DNA of 64,000 nt. It comes from Clostridia bacterium. GTDB lineage: Bacteria; Bacillota; Clostridia; Oscillospirales; Acutalibacteraceae. The stretch's first letter is position 1; the number at the start of each line of letters is the position of its first letter. The notes beneath the pieces are model-generated. The model did not search any database. It saw only the letters and a program-made list of their open reading frames with translations, and was not told the origin of the DNA. The translations under genes and the position numbers were made by a program. The stretch spans positions 1-64,000 of the forward strand of contig JAFQRA010000031.1 in assembly GCA_017410325.1 (NCBI GenBank). The letters run 5' to 3'. Shown here one piece after another: positions 43,313 to 51,301 of the stretch.

Positions 43313-43381
43313 GCGTCATCCTGAGGCGAAGCCGAAGGATCTTTTACATCTTTAAGATTCTTCGCTTTCGCTCAGAATGAC
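43313..43381. repeat. Palindromic TCATCCTGAGGCGAAGC repeat
   Basis: GTCATCCTGAGGCGAAGCCGAAGGATCTT is followed after a short loop by AAGATTCTTCGCTTTCGCTCAGAATGAC (both abbreviated elsewhere). The two arms form a long imperfect hairpin. The 'CATCCTGAG-CGAAG-GAAGGATCTT' unit is a widespread intergenic palindrome in many bacterial genomes. It does not encode a protein. Confidence 0.7.
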
Positions 43382-43466
43382 ACCGCTTTTTGTTTCATCT
43401 TTTGTATGCGGGTGTGGGCGAAGCTCACCCGCCTTTATTATTTATTCTTTTATTTCAGATTGCAGT

Positions 43467-44618
43467 TTACTCTATCAACATTTCCTTCGCAACGCCTGCG
43501 CTTGTCTGGTATAAAAACTCTCCCGTGATTTTTCCGTTAACGAAAACCTTTTCTTCAAGTATTTCAGCACCGCCGAGAGTATTAATTTTGTTCAATAAAT
43601 ATTCCTCTGCGGTACACAGCTTAAGCCGGCTGCTGTCAATTTCCGTTTCCTGCGCGGTGTAGGTATTGAAAATCTGCTTTGTACAGCCCACGGGCAAATA
43701 AATTCCGCCTATGCAAAGGGCGGATTTTCTTGTTGCCGAGGGTACGGCTTCGCTGTCGATAAACAGCGGTATGTCAAGCCCGAATACGTGTAAGGTCGTG
43801 TGCGTTTTCTGTTCCGTGAGCACTGCGGTTTCTGCCGTTTTTCGCGGCTCGGCACGAATTTCTGTCTGCGCGGTTATAACGGCGTACGCTTCCGCGTGGC
43901 GGAATCTCACCGACCCGTCAGCCAGCTCAACAAAACCGCCTGCGAGCACGTCGCCTGCTCTTACGGCTTCGCCGGGGCTGTACATTTTTGTGCCCTCGTA
44001 AACCTCAAGCACGGCTATCTGTCCGTCAACCGCGCTTACAACGTCACACGGTGCCTCGTCCGAAATAAGCGGCGGTACGGGCGTGCGCTCCGTAACCTCA
44101 ACGTTTACGGCGGAGCCCATACGGTTTATGGCGATATACGTGACGTTTTCAAGCCGTGACAGCGCAAAAAAGCGGATTTCGGCGGCGTTTATTGAGTCGC
44201 CGAAAACGCCCGGCTCAAGCCCGCTTTCAGCCAGAACGGCAAGTATTTCCTCATCGGTTGTAACGGTGTTTCCGCTAATGTTGATTGTCCACACCATAGA
44301 TGACATAACAAAAATTATTGCAATGAAAAGCACGAACCCGATCAGCAGACCCGAACGGCGGCGGTACTTGTCGAGAAAAAACGGCATACCGCGCCTTTGC
44401 TGTACTTTCAGCCTCATTCCCGAACGCACGGCGCACTTTTTTATGTTAAGGTAACCGTTAATGCTTGTGCACGCCGTGATTCCTTCATTGCCGGGTCTAA
44501 GGTTCCACAGCGGAATGCCCGCAAGCGAGCAGAGGTTAATAAACCTTTCCGTAAATCCGCCCGAAGCCGAAAAGCGGACATAGCCGCAAAGCAGGTGTAA
44601 AAGAACGGAGAATATCAT
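43467..44618 (-). CDS. yqfD: Sporulation protein YqfD
   Basis: This 383-residue protein of the YqfD/SpoIV-type family is needed for efficient sporulation in Bacillus and conserved in spore-forming Firmicutes. The N-terminal cytoplasmic part (about 1-90) ends in RRRSGLLIG; one membrane helix follows (about 92-115), then an extracytoplasmic part with FIGSNTV-like NISGNTVTTDEEILAVL and a long beta-rich domain. CGGAGG precedes the ATG. It lies 14 bp after yqfC, the normal gene pair. Confidence 0.93.
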   Translation of the reverse strand: MIFSVLLHLLCGYVRFSASGGFTERFINLCSLAGIPLWNLRPGNEGITACTSINGYLNIKKCAVRSGMRLKVQQRRGMPFFLDKYRRRSGLLIGFVLFIAIIFVMSSMVWTINISGNTVTTDEEILAVLAESGLEPGVFGDSINAAEIRFFALSRLENVTYIAINRMGSAVNVEVTERTPVPPLISDEAPCDVVSAVDGQIAVLEVYEGTKMYSPGEAVRAGDVLAGGFVELADGSVRFRHAEAYAVITAQTEIRAEPRKTAETAVLTEQKTHTTLHVFGLDIPLFIDSEAVPSATRKSALCIGGIYLPVGCTKQIFNTYTAQETEIDSSRLKLCTAEEYLLNKINTLGGAEILEEKVFVNGKITGEFLYQTSAGVAKEMLIE

Positions 44619-44632
44619 TCTTCAGCCTCCGT

Positions 44633-44905
44633 TCAGTTGAATTCAATACAGGAAAACATACCGCTTACAAGAGCGTTTTCACCGTCAAAAGACGTTATTT
44701 CAAGCCCGAGACCGCAGAAAGAAACGCTCATACTGCCAAGGCTCAGTACGATTTTTTCCGTACAGTATTCAACAATGCCTCTGCACCCCTCAATTGATGC
44801 GCAGGTGTTGCCCGAAAGCTCGATTGAAGCACAGTCGCCGACCGCAAGCGGCGGCATTTCAAGGCCTGCCAGAAATTTATCTTTGATTTTTCTTTCTCTT
44901 TCCAT
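44633..44905 (-). CDS. yqfC: YabP/YqfC family sporulation protein
   Basis: This 90-residue protein has the YabP/YqfC pattern: an N-terminal basic helix (RERKIKDKFLAGLEMP), the central segment SIEGCRGIVEYCTEKIVL and ITSFDGENALVSGMFSCIEF at the end. YqfC is a sigma-E-controlled spore protein usually encoded just before yqfD, as here. GGAGAG lies upstream of the ATG at a slightly long distance. Confidence 0.88.
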   Translation of the reverse strand: MERERKIKDKFLAGLEMPPLAVGDCASIELSGNTCASIEGCRGIVEYCTEKIVLSLGSMSVSFCGLGLEITSFDGENALVSGMFSCIEFN

Positions 44906-44983
44906 AATTCATCTATCACTCTCCATTGGTAATATATACGTTTGAAAAACAATAAAATTACATTGAAAGAGAGTTGGTATGAT

Positions 44984-46036
44984 ATGAAAAAATTCAAAAT
45001 ATCGGGCTTTGCCGTGCCCGTTGCTGCAGTCGGTACAGCCTGTATGCTTGTTGCCTGCCCCGAATGCTGTGTGAAGGGCGCTGTGTCGGGGCTTATCACC
45101 TGCGCCTCGGTTGTCATACCGTCGCTTTTCCCGTTTCTTATTGTCAGCAGCTTTGTTGCCTTGTCACCCTCGTGCGGCAGAGCAATGCGCGTTTTTTCGC
45201 CGGTAATGCGTCATATTTTCCGCTTGCCCGCCTGTGCCGCACCTGCCGTAATTTTCGGCTTCTTCGGCGGCTATCCGGTGGGCTGTTCCGTTGCGGCGCA
45301 ATTCTTTCGGTGCGGCTTGATTGATGCCGAGCAGGCACAGCGCATAACCTGCTTTTGTGTCAACGCCGGGCCCGCCTTCGTAATAACGGCAGTCGGCACG
45401 GTTATGCTCGGCAACATTCGCGCCGGTGTGATTCTGTTCCTTTCCGTTTTAATTTCGGGAATATTTCTGGGCTTTGCACTCGGGCTGACTGCGCCCAAGC
45501 CGCAAAAGCAAACGGAAAATGAAGCGACCTCGCTCACCAATTCGCAGGCTCTTGTTGAATCGGTGGAAAACGGCGCGGTGGCTATGATGAAAATCTGCGC
45601 GTGGACGGTTGTGTTTTCCTGCGTTTCGGGTATGCTTTCTCATTGGAATTTAGGTGCGGATGTGCTCACGGCACTCAACTGTGTTTTAGAGGTTACGGCA
45701 GGCTGTACGTTGGCTTCAGAAAACGCAAATCTCTGCACTCTCGCCGCCGCTCTGGGCTGGGGAGGCCTTTGCGTGGGGCTTCAGGTGCTGGGCAACGTGA
45801 AAAGTGTCGGCACAAGGCCGGCAGTGTTTTTCGCTTTCCGTGCCGTCAATGCAGGACTTTCTGCTGTAATCTGCGGCGTGATTACAAGGCTGTTTCCGCT
45901 TGAAGCAAGTGTGTTTTCAAACGTTGCCGCCGTTTCGGCACGGCAGTTTTCATATTCGTTGCCTGCAACCGCGGCGTTGATTTGCCTTTGCACCGTTTTT
46001 ATAATAGACCTTGATAGAAACAGAAAAGTATGTTAA
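44984..46036 (+). CDS. ylbJ: YlbJ-like sporulation membrane protein
   Basis: This 350-residue membrane protein with nucleoside-recognition-type (Gate) domains, about 8-9 helices, resembles YlbJ, a sigma-E-dependent protein for spore cortex formation. Typical segments are SVVIPSLFPFLIVSSFV, FGFFGGYPVGC and NAGPAFVITAVG. The ATG at 44984 is chosen because AGAGAGTTGG lies just upstream and it begins MKKFKISGF; an ATG at 44942 would precede the ribosome binding site. It is divergent from yqfC-yqfD, so three sporulation genes share this locus. Confidence 0.88.
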   Translation: MKKFKISGFAVPVAAVGTACMLVACPECCVKGAVSGLITCASVVIPSLFPFLIVSSFVALSPSCGRAMRVFSPVMRHIFRLPACAAPAVIFGFFGGYPVGCSVAAQFFRCGLIDAEQAQRITCFCVNAGPAFVITAVGTVMLGNIRAGVILFLSVLISGIFLGFALGLTAPKPQKQTENEATSLTNSQALVESVENGAVAMMKICAWTVVFSCVSGMLSHWNLGADVLTALNCVLEVTAGCTLASENANLCTLAAALGWGGLCVGLQVLGNVKSVGTRPAVFFAFRAVNAGLSAVICGVITRLFPLEASVFSNVAAVSARQFSYSLPATAALICLCTVFIIDLDRNRKVC

Positions 46037-46061
46037 ACTCTATTCATCCGAGGTGTTTGAG

Positions 46062-46286
46062 ATGAAAAAGAAAAATAAACTTCTTAATATGAAAACGGTA
46101 AATAAGGTGTGCCTTAACTGCGTTCACGGGAAGCACTCTCCCGGCGGCGAGAGCGTTCTGTGTATAAAAAAGGGCGTAATGCTGCCGAATTCCACTTGCC
46201 GTAAATTTGAATATGACCCGCTCAACAGGACTCCTGCCCGTCCCGTGGCCTTCGGCGAGTTTTCTGCGGAGGATTTTGAGCTGTGA
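46062..46286 (+). CDS. Small Cys-containing protein
   Basis: This 74-residue basic protein has four Cys (CLNCVHG and later VLCIKKG, STCRKFEY), a spacing that could hold a metal ion or Fe-S cluster. CLNCVHG-type small proteins are common in clostridia without known role. GAGGTG lies 7 bp before the ATG. Its stop overlaps the GTG start of the glycerate kinase gene by 4 bp, so translation is coupled. Confidence 0.8.
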   Translation: MKKKNKLLNMKTVNKVCLNCVHGKHSPGGESVLCIKKGVMLPNSTCRKFEYDPLNRTPARPVAFGEFSAEDFEL

Positions 46287-47380
46287 GAGTGCTCGTTGCG
46301 CCCGATTCGTTCAAGGGCTCGCTTTCCGCAACACGGGTGTGCGAAATAATCGGGTCGGCCCTGCCGCATTGTGAGGTTGACTGTATTCCCGTTGCAGACG
46401 GCGGCGAGGGTACGGTTGACAGCTTTGCCTATGCCGCTTGTGCTCAGCTTAAATCCTGCGTTGTAACCGACCCGAAGGGCGACAGGGTTACAGCGTGCTT
46501 TGCTGTGGTTGGTGATACAGCCGTTATAGAATCCGCAAAGGCCTGCGGTCTGCCGCTTGCGGGAACGGATAATGACCCTGCCCGTGCCACAACGTACGGA
46601 GTAGGCGAAATTATAAAAGCGGCGCTTGATACGGGGTGCCGTAAAATCGCAATAGGTATCGGCGGAAGTGCTACGAACGATGGCGGTATCGGCTGCGCAA
46701 GCGCACTCGGTGTCAGGTTTACCGATGAAAGCGGAAATACCGTTTCGCCCGACGGATACGGTATGGCGGCGATAAAGAATATTGATGTTTCAGGGCTTGA
46801 CAGCCGTGTCAGGAATACGGAAATCACCGTGCTTTGCGACGTTGAAAACCCGCTTTACGGCGAAAACGGTGCAGCTTACGTCTATGCCCCGCAAAAGGGT
46901 GCCGACAGCGAGAAGGTACTGTTTCTTGACGAGGCATTGAGGAATCTGGAAAGAGCGGTAAAATCCGACCTCGGGCTGGATTTTGCAAATGAAAAAGGCT
47001 CAGGTGCCGCAGGCGGTATGGGCTACGGTTTGCGCGTCTTCCTCGGCGCAAAGCTCCGAAGCGGTGCCAAAACCGTGCTTGACCTTTGCGGCTTTGATGA
47101 AAGAGCAAAAAAAGCGGATGTAATAATTACGGGTGAGGGCAGACTGGACAGCCAGAGTCTTATGGGCAAGGTTATAAGCGAGGTTACAAAGAGGGCAGGG
47201 GACAAGCCCGTTGCCGTTGTGTGCGGCTTAAGCACACTCGAAAAAGTGCCCGAAGAAATAACTGCCGTGTTTGAAACCAATCCGAAGCACCTGCCTTTTG
47301 AGGCGGTTTTACCCACCTGCGAAAAGGCTCTGTACGACACCGTTTCGGCAGGTGTTTGCGAATTTTTAAAAAATTTTTAA
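46283..47380 (+). CDS. Glycerate kinase
   Basis: This 365-residue cytoplasmic kinase of the GlxK/GarK family phosphorylates D-glycerate, normally at position 2. Signatures are APDSFKGSLSA at the start, VADGGEGTVDSF near residue 38, IGGSATNDGGIGCA near residue 120, and EKGSGAAGGMGYG near residue 240. The length is typical. The start is GTG, overlapping the previous stop (GTGA), with GGAGG 14 bp upstream. It feeds glycerate into glycolysis. Confidence 0.93.
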   Translation: MRVLVAPDSFKGSLSATRVCEIIGSALPHCEVDCIPVADGGEGTVDSFAYAACAQLKSCVVTDPKGDRVTACFAVVGDTAVIESAKACGLPLAGTDNDPARATTYGVGEIIKAALDTGCRKIAIGIGGSATNDGGIGCASALGVRFTDESGNTVSPDGYGMAAIKNIDVSGLDSRVRNTEITVLCDVENPLYGENGAAYVYAPQKGADSEKVLFLDEALRNLERAVKSDLGLDFANEKGSGAAGGMGYGLRVFLGAKLRSGAKTVLDLCGFDERAKKADVIITGEGRLDSQSLMGKVISEVTKRAGDKPVAVVCGLSTLEKVPEEITAVFETNPKHLPFEAVLPTCEKALYDTVSAGVCEFLKNF

Positions 47381-47387
47381 AAAACGC

Positions 47388-47416
47388 TTGACAAGGGCGA
47401 AATCATTTGATATTAT
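47388..47416 (+). promoter_or_regulatory. Near-consensus promoter of the 5S rRNA pair
   Basis: TTGACA and TATTAT are separated by exactly 17 bp, about 36 bp before the first 5S gene. This is one of the strongest promoters in the window. Confidence 0.8.
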
Positions 47417-47452
47417 GTACAAGCGTTCTGCGAGACGGAACTTGCAGACATA

Positions 47453-47568
<116 letters not shown>

Positions 47569-47575
47569 ACCCTTA

Positions 47576-47691
<116 letters not shown>

Positions 47692-47701
47692 ACAATAAGG
47701 T

Positions 47702-47730
47702 AGCCACCCAATAGGGTGGTTATTTTTTTT
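47702..47730 (+). terminator. Terminator of 5S rRNA pair
   Basis: The 8-bp stem AGCCACCC / GGGTGGTT has an AATA loop, followed by ATTTTTTTT. Confidence 0.88.
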
Positions 47731-47836
47731 ATGCTGTGAAAAATGGGCTCGTCTGCACCGTTTTTTGCCCACTCGACGTACCTTTGTACGCCTTCGGAGC
47801 AAAGAAACGGCACATCCAAACCCATTTTTTCAGCAT
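47731..47836. repeat. Inverted-repeat element downstream of 5S genes
   Basis: ATGCTGTGAAAAATGGG at the left and CCCATTTTTTCAGCAT at the right are near-perfect inverted repeats (one indel) around a 73-bp core with an inner palindrome (CGTACCTTTGTACG). No coding capacity. It may be a MITE-like insertion. Confidence 0.55.
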
Positions 47837-47866
47837 AACTTTTTCTTTAAAAAACTTAAAATAACT

Positions 47867-47902
47867 AAAAACCGTATTTTGTATAATGCAAATACGGTTT
47901 TT
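47867..47902. terminator. Symmetric terminator-like hairpin
   Basis: The perfect 13-bp stem AAAAACCGTATTT / AAATACGGTTTTT can act on both strands. It separates the RNA region from the next gene. Confidence 0.7.
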
Positions 47903-48045
47903 CATATATTGTTGCGAAATATTAGTGTTTGCAAGTGTTTATATGATTGAATAAGCAAATATGCAACACTATACTGAATTGCATAGAGAAAAACTGTAAA
48001 GTTGAAGTTAAGTGCAAACGGTTAAAAAACGAGAAAGGTGATAAG

Positions 48046-48510
48046 ATGAAAAAGATAATTTCAATTTTAATGGTAATTATTACTCTTGTATCCGGCTTTA
48101 GTATTTCCGCAAATGCAGCAAATCTCAGTAGTTGTAAATGGAACACCAACTATATGTATGTAACGGAAAAAGGTACTGCCTACGGCACAAACACATTCAC
48201 AATTTACGGAGAGTTAGGACAGAAAAAAGTAAGAATTAAGAATTCTACTGCCGGTAGCCGCCTCAAAGTAAAGGATTGCGAAAATGATGTTTACGACGTT
48301 GCTAAATTTAGTGTTAAAATATACAAGAGCAGCAAATTGGTTAAAAGTTATACTGTTAAGCTCGGTAGTACATTTAATTTACCTTCAGGTTGGGGTACAA
48401 AATACACAGTAAAGATTAAGTATATTCCCCCGACAAATATGACTTATATGTATAAAAAATGTTGTGCAAGCAATGCATGGTATTTAACTTACAAATTAGT
48501 TGAACTTTAA
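48046..48510 (+). CDS. Small secreted protein of unknown family
   Basis: This 154-residue protein has a clear signal peptide (KKIISILMVIITLVSGFSIS, cleaved near ANA-AN). The mature part is Lys/Tyr/Thr-rich, predicted mostly beta, with Cys pairs near the start (SSCKWN), middle (KDCEND) and end (KKCCASN). The ATG at 48046 has GAAAGGTGA upstream; longer forms lack a signal. AT-rich codon use (AAA, ATT, TTA) differs from the surrounding genes, which suggests transfer. It is flanked by hairpin terminators. Function unknown. Confidence 0.75.
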   Translation: MKKIISILMVIITLVSGFSISANAANLSSCKWNTNYMYVTEKGTAYGTNTFTIYGELGQKKVRIKNSTAGSRLKVKDCENDVYDVAKFSVKIYKSSKLVKSYTVKLGSTFNLPSGWGTKYTVKIKYIPPTNMTYMYKKCCASNAWYLTYKLVEL

Positions 48511-48536
48511 TGAATAATGGCTTCGCTTTACAGTTG

Positions 48537-48575
48537 AAAAGGACCTTCTTGTAATGAGAATGTCCTTTTTCTTTT
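48537..48575 (+). terminator. Terminator after secreted-protein gene
   Basis: The stem AAAAGGAC / GTCCTTTT has an imperfect inner helix, followed by TTTTTCTTTT. Confidence 0.7.
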
Positions 48576-48699
48576 GCAAAATTAATGTTAGCTATTTAAC
48601 AAGAAATATCTTTATGTATTTATTTTAATATCCTCTTGACAAATGCTTCGTTTTGAATTAAAATAACTTTTGCTGTTAATCGGCACAAACTTAATATTT

Positions 48700-48786
48700 G
48701 CGGGTATGGCGGAATTGGCAGACGCGTTAGATTCAGGTTCTAATAGTTGCAAGGCTGTGCAGGTTCAAGTCCTGTTACCCGCACCA
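48700..48786 (+). tRNA. tRNA-Leu (anticodon CAG)
   Basis: This 87-nt tRNA has acceptor stem GCGGGTA / TACCCGC, type II long variable arm, anticodon loop TTCAGGT with stem TTAGA/TCTAA giving anticodon CAG, and T-loop GGTTCAAGTCC. The CCA end is encoded. It reads CUG codons. Confidence 0.95.
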
Positions 48787-48787
48787 T

Positions 48788-48830
48788 AGTGAGTGTTCAT
48801 AACACAAGTGAACACTCACTTTTCTTTTTT
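48788..48830 (+). terminator. Terminator after tRNA-Leu
   Basis: The perfect 12-bp stem AGTGAGTGTTCA / TGAACACTCACT is followed by TTTCTTTTTT. Confidence 0.9.
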
Positions 48831-48872
48831 GCATTTCCTCATAGTTGAATTTAATATGATTTGTTATGTATC

Positions 48873-48898
48873 GAGCAGGTTGGGGTCTGCTCTTTTTT
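48873..48898 (+). terminator. Second terminator-like hairpin
   Basis: The stem GAGCAG / CTGCTC is followed by TTTTTT. The surrounding stretch 48831-49040 has no recognisable gene and may be remnant DNA. Confidence 0.65.
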
Positions 48899-49042
48899 GT
48901 TGTGCCGTGAAATTTTTTCAGACAACAAAATGGCTTTTTAAAACCGGGAGAGCAAAATACGGTATCGGTCTGAGCAACAATGTAATTGTGAGTTTTTAAC
49001 AAAGCGGCCATCAATATGTTGGTGAAAATCTACAGTCGCATG

Positions 49043-49083
49043 TTTACAGATAAGTTGACAGTTGTAAATGTTAGTGCTAAAAT
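49043..49083 (+). promoter_or_regulatory. nad operon promoter with candidate NiaR operator
   Basis: TTGACA (49055) and TAAAAT (49078) are separated by 17 bp. The promoter lies within repeated elements of the type TTTACAG, TTGACAG, TTGTAAA and CTGTAAA, forming the dyad TTTACA-N14-TGTAAA (49043-49068). Since the operon encodes NiaR, this is a probable operator for niacin-dependent repression. Confidence 0.6.
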
Positions 49084-49121
49084 CTGTAAAGGTAATATCT
49101 TTTTACAAAGAGGAAACACGG

Positions 49122-50027
49122 ATGAAAAATCGGATTGAACAATTAAAAAAAGAAAAGAATGCTGTAATTCTTGCTCATTACTATGCGCCTGCAGAAATTC
49201 AAGAAGTGGCTGATTATGTCGGTGATTCGTTCTATCTTGCGAAAATTGCAAAGCAAAGCAAGGCTGATATTATCGTGTTCTGCGGTGTGTACTTTATGGG
49301 GGAAAGTGCTAAAATCCTCAATCCCGACAAAAAAGTTCTTATGCCCGACCTTACCGCTGATTGTGCAATGGCACACATGGTTGCCGACGGAATTATCGAT
49401 GAAATGAGAAGCCGCTATGATGACCTTGCGGTTGTGTGCTATATCAATTCAACCGCCGAGCTTAAATGCAAAAGCGATGTTTGTGTCACTTCATCCAACG
49501 CAGTAAAAATTGTAAAGTCGCTTCCGAATAAAAACATTTTCTTTATTCCCGATAAAAATCTCGGCAATTTTGTTGCGCAACAGGTTCCTGAAAAAAATAT
49601 AATAATCAATGACGGCTGCTGTCCCATTCACGCAAAGATTTCGGCGGAGCAGGTGCAATTTGAACGCAACAGTCACCCCAATGCACTTGTGCTGACTCAC
49701 CCAGAATGTGAAGCTGATGTTGTTGCAATGTCTGATTTTGTCGGCAGCACGGCAGAAATTATTGATTTCGCAAGAAAAAGCAACTGCCGCGAGTTTATTG
49801 TCTGCACAGAAAAAGGCGTTGATTATAAGCTTATAACAGATAACCCCGATAAACACTTTTATTATCCCGTTCCCCTTCCGTGCTGTGCCGATATGAAGCT
49901 CAACACACTTGAAGCTGTTTTATCGGTTCTTCAGAATGAAGACAAAGAAGTTTTTGCAGAAGATACGCTTCGTTCCGGAGCGCTTTTGCCGCTTGAAAAA
50001 ATGTTATATATTGCAGGTAAAGGATAA
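49122..50027 (+). CDS. nadA: Quinolinate synthase
   Basis: This 301-residue cytoplasmic Fe-S enzyme condenses iminoaspartate with dihydroxyacetone phosphate to quinolinate in NAD synthesis. Substrate motifs are AHYYAPAEIQEVADYVGDS and FCGVYFMGE. The likely cluster ligands are the Cys of KSDVCVTSSNA, of THPECEADV, and of PLPCCADMK. The ATG at 49122 has AGAGGA upstream; an earlier ATG at 49068 lies inside the promoter. It is the first gene of nadA-nadB-nadC-niaR. Its stop overlaps the nadB start (TAATG). Confidence 0.96.
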   Translation: MKNRIEQLKKEKNAVILAHYYAPAEIQEVADYVGDSFYLAKIAKQSKADIIVFCGVYFMGESAKILNPDKKVLMPDLTADCAMAHMVADGIIDEMRSRYDDLAVVCYINSTAELKCKSDVCVTSSNAVKIVKSLPNKNIFFIPDKNLGNFVAQQVPEKNIIINDGCCPIHAKISAEQVQFERNSHPNALVLTHPECEADVVAMSDFVGSTAEIIDFARKSNCREFIVCTEKGVDYKLITDNPDKHFYYPVPLPCCADMKLNTLEAVLSVLQNEDKEVFAEDTLRSGALLPLEKMLYIAGKG

Positions 50028-51301
50028 TGATTACTGATATAATAATTGTAGGCTGCGGCGTAGCGGGTTTATACTGCGCGCTTAATCTGCCCGGGGATAA
50101 GAAAATAACTGTTGTTACAAAAAACATTGCCAGTAAAAGCGACTCGTTTCTGGCACAAGGCGGAATTTGTGTGCTGCGTGATGAGAACGATTATAAATCG
50201 TTTTTTAACGACACAATGGAAGCCGGTCATTATGAGAACAATCCCGAATCGGTTGAGATTATGATTCGCTCTTCACAAGATGTAATCAAGGATTTGGTTT
50301 CCTTCGGGGTTCGTTTTGAAAAGGACGGCAAGAGCTTTACATATACCCGTGAAGGTGCACATTCCAAGCCGAGAATTCTGTTTCACGAGGATGAAACCGG
50401 CAAAGAAATCACCTCACATCTGCTTGAAACCGCCCGAAAACGCCAAAACATAAGCCTGATTGAAAACTTTACGATGGTTGACCTTATCTGTTATGATAAC
50501 GACTGCAAAGGAATTATCGGCCACGATGCAGACGGAAACTATGTTTCAATCATCGCCGATTATACCGTTCTTGCTACGGGCGGTATAGGCGGACTGTTCA
50601 AGCATTCAACCAATTACAGGCACCTTACAGGCGATGCAATTGCGTTGGCGCTTAAACACAATATAAATTTGCAGCACATTGACTATATACAGATTCACCC
50701 CACAACACTTTATACCAAAAAGCACGGCCGTGAATTCCTGATTTCGGAATCAGTCAGAGGCGAGGGTGCAATACTTCTGAATTCCAAGGGTGAAAGGTTT
50801 GTTAATGAGCTTCTTCCGCGTGACGTGGTTGCAAACGCCATATTTGATGAAATGAAAAAAGAAAACAGCGAACACGTCTGGCTTTCATTGGCACCGATAC
50901 CCGAGGAAGAAATCAAAGCCCATTTTCCTAACATTTATAAGCATTGTTTGGATGAGGGATACGACATCACCAAAGAGCCCATACCGGTTGTTCCTTCACA
51001 GCATTATTTTATGGGCGGAATAGATGTTGACCGATACAGCAAAACCTCTATGGAGCGTTTGTATGCGGTTGGTGAAACTGCCTGCAACGGTGTTCACGGC
51101 AGAAACAGATTGGCGAGCAATTCGCTGCTTGAAAGTCTTGTGTTTGCAAAAAGAGCGGCTGAACACATCAAAAACAACTATACACAGGCAGAACAAACAA
51201 ACGAGGCTATAATTGATCCCGTTATATATGAGGGATATGCAGAAAAGTATAAGGAAGCAGTTTTAGCCGCTATCGAAAAGGAGAAGAAAAGACATGAATA
51301 A
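50027..51301 (+). CDS. nadB: L-aspartate oxidase
   Basis: This 424-residue flavoenzyme oxidises aspartate to iminoaspartate, the partner step of NadA. It has the FAD dinucleotide motif IIVGCGVAGLYCALNL at the start, SFLAQGGICV, ATGGIGGLFKHSTN, and RNRLASNSLLESLVFAKRAA (in part) near the end. The helical C-terminal domain found in the longer E. coli enzyme is largely missing, as in other clostridial NadB. It overlaps nadC by 8 bp. Confidence 0.95.
   Translation: MITDIIIVGCGVAGLYCALNLPGDKKITVVTKNIASKSDSFLAQGGICVLRDENDYKSFFNDTMEAGHYENNPESVEIMIRSSQDVIKDLVSFGVRFEKDGKSFTYTREGAHSKPRILFHEDETGKEITSHLLETARKRQNISLIENFTMVDLICYDNDCKGIIGHDADGNYVSIIADYTVLATGGIGGLFKHSTNYRHLTGDAIALALKHNINLQHIDYIQIHPTTLYTKKHGREFLISESVRGEGAILLNSKGERFVNELLPRDVVANAIFDEMKKENSEHVWLSLAPIPEEEIKAHFPNIYKHCLDEGYDITKEPIPVVPSQHYFMGGIDVDRYSKTSMERLYAVGETACNGVHGRNRLASNSLLESLVFAKRAAEHIKNNYTQAEQTNEAIIDPVIYEGYAEKYKEAVLAAIEKEKKRHE

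Noticed and set aside
48793-48999. 68-codon plus-strand frame after tRNA-Leu
   Set aside because: It starts inside the tRNA terminator, crosses a second terminator hairpin and has no ribosome binding site.
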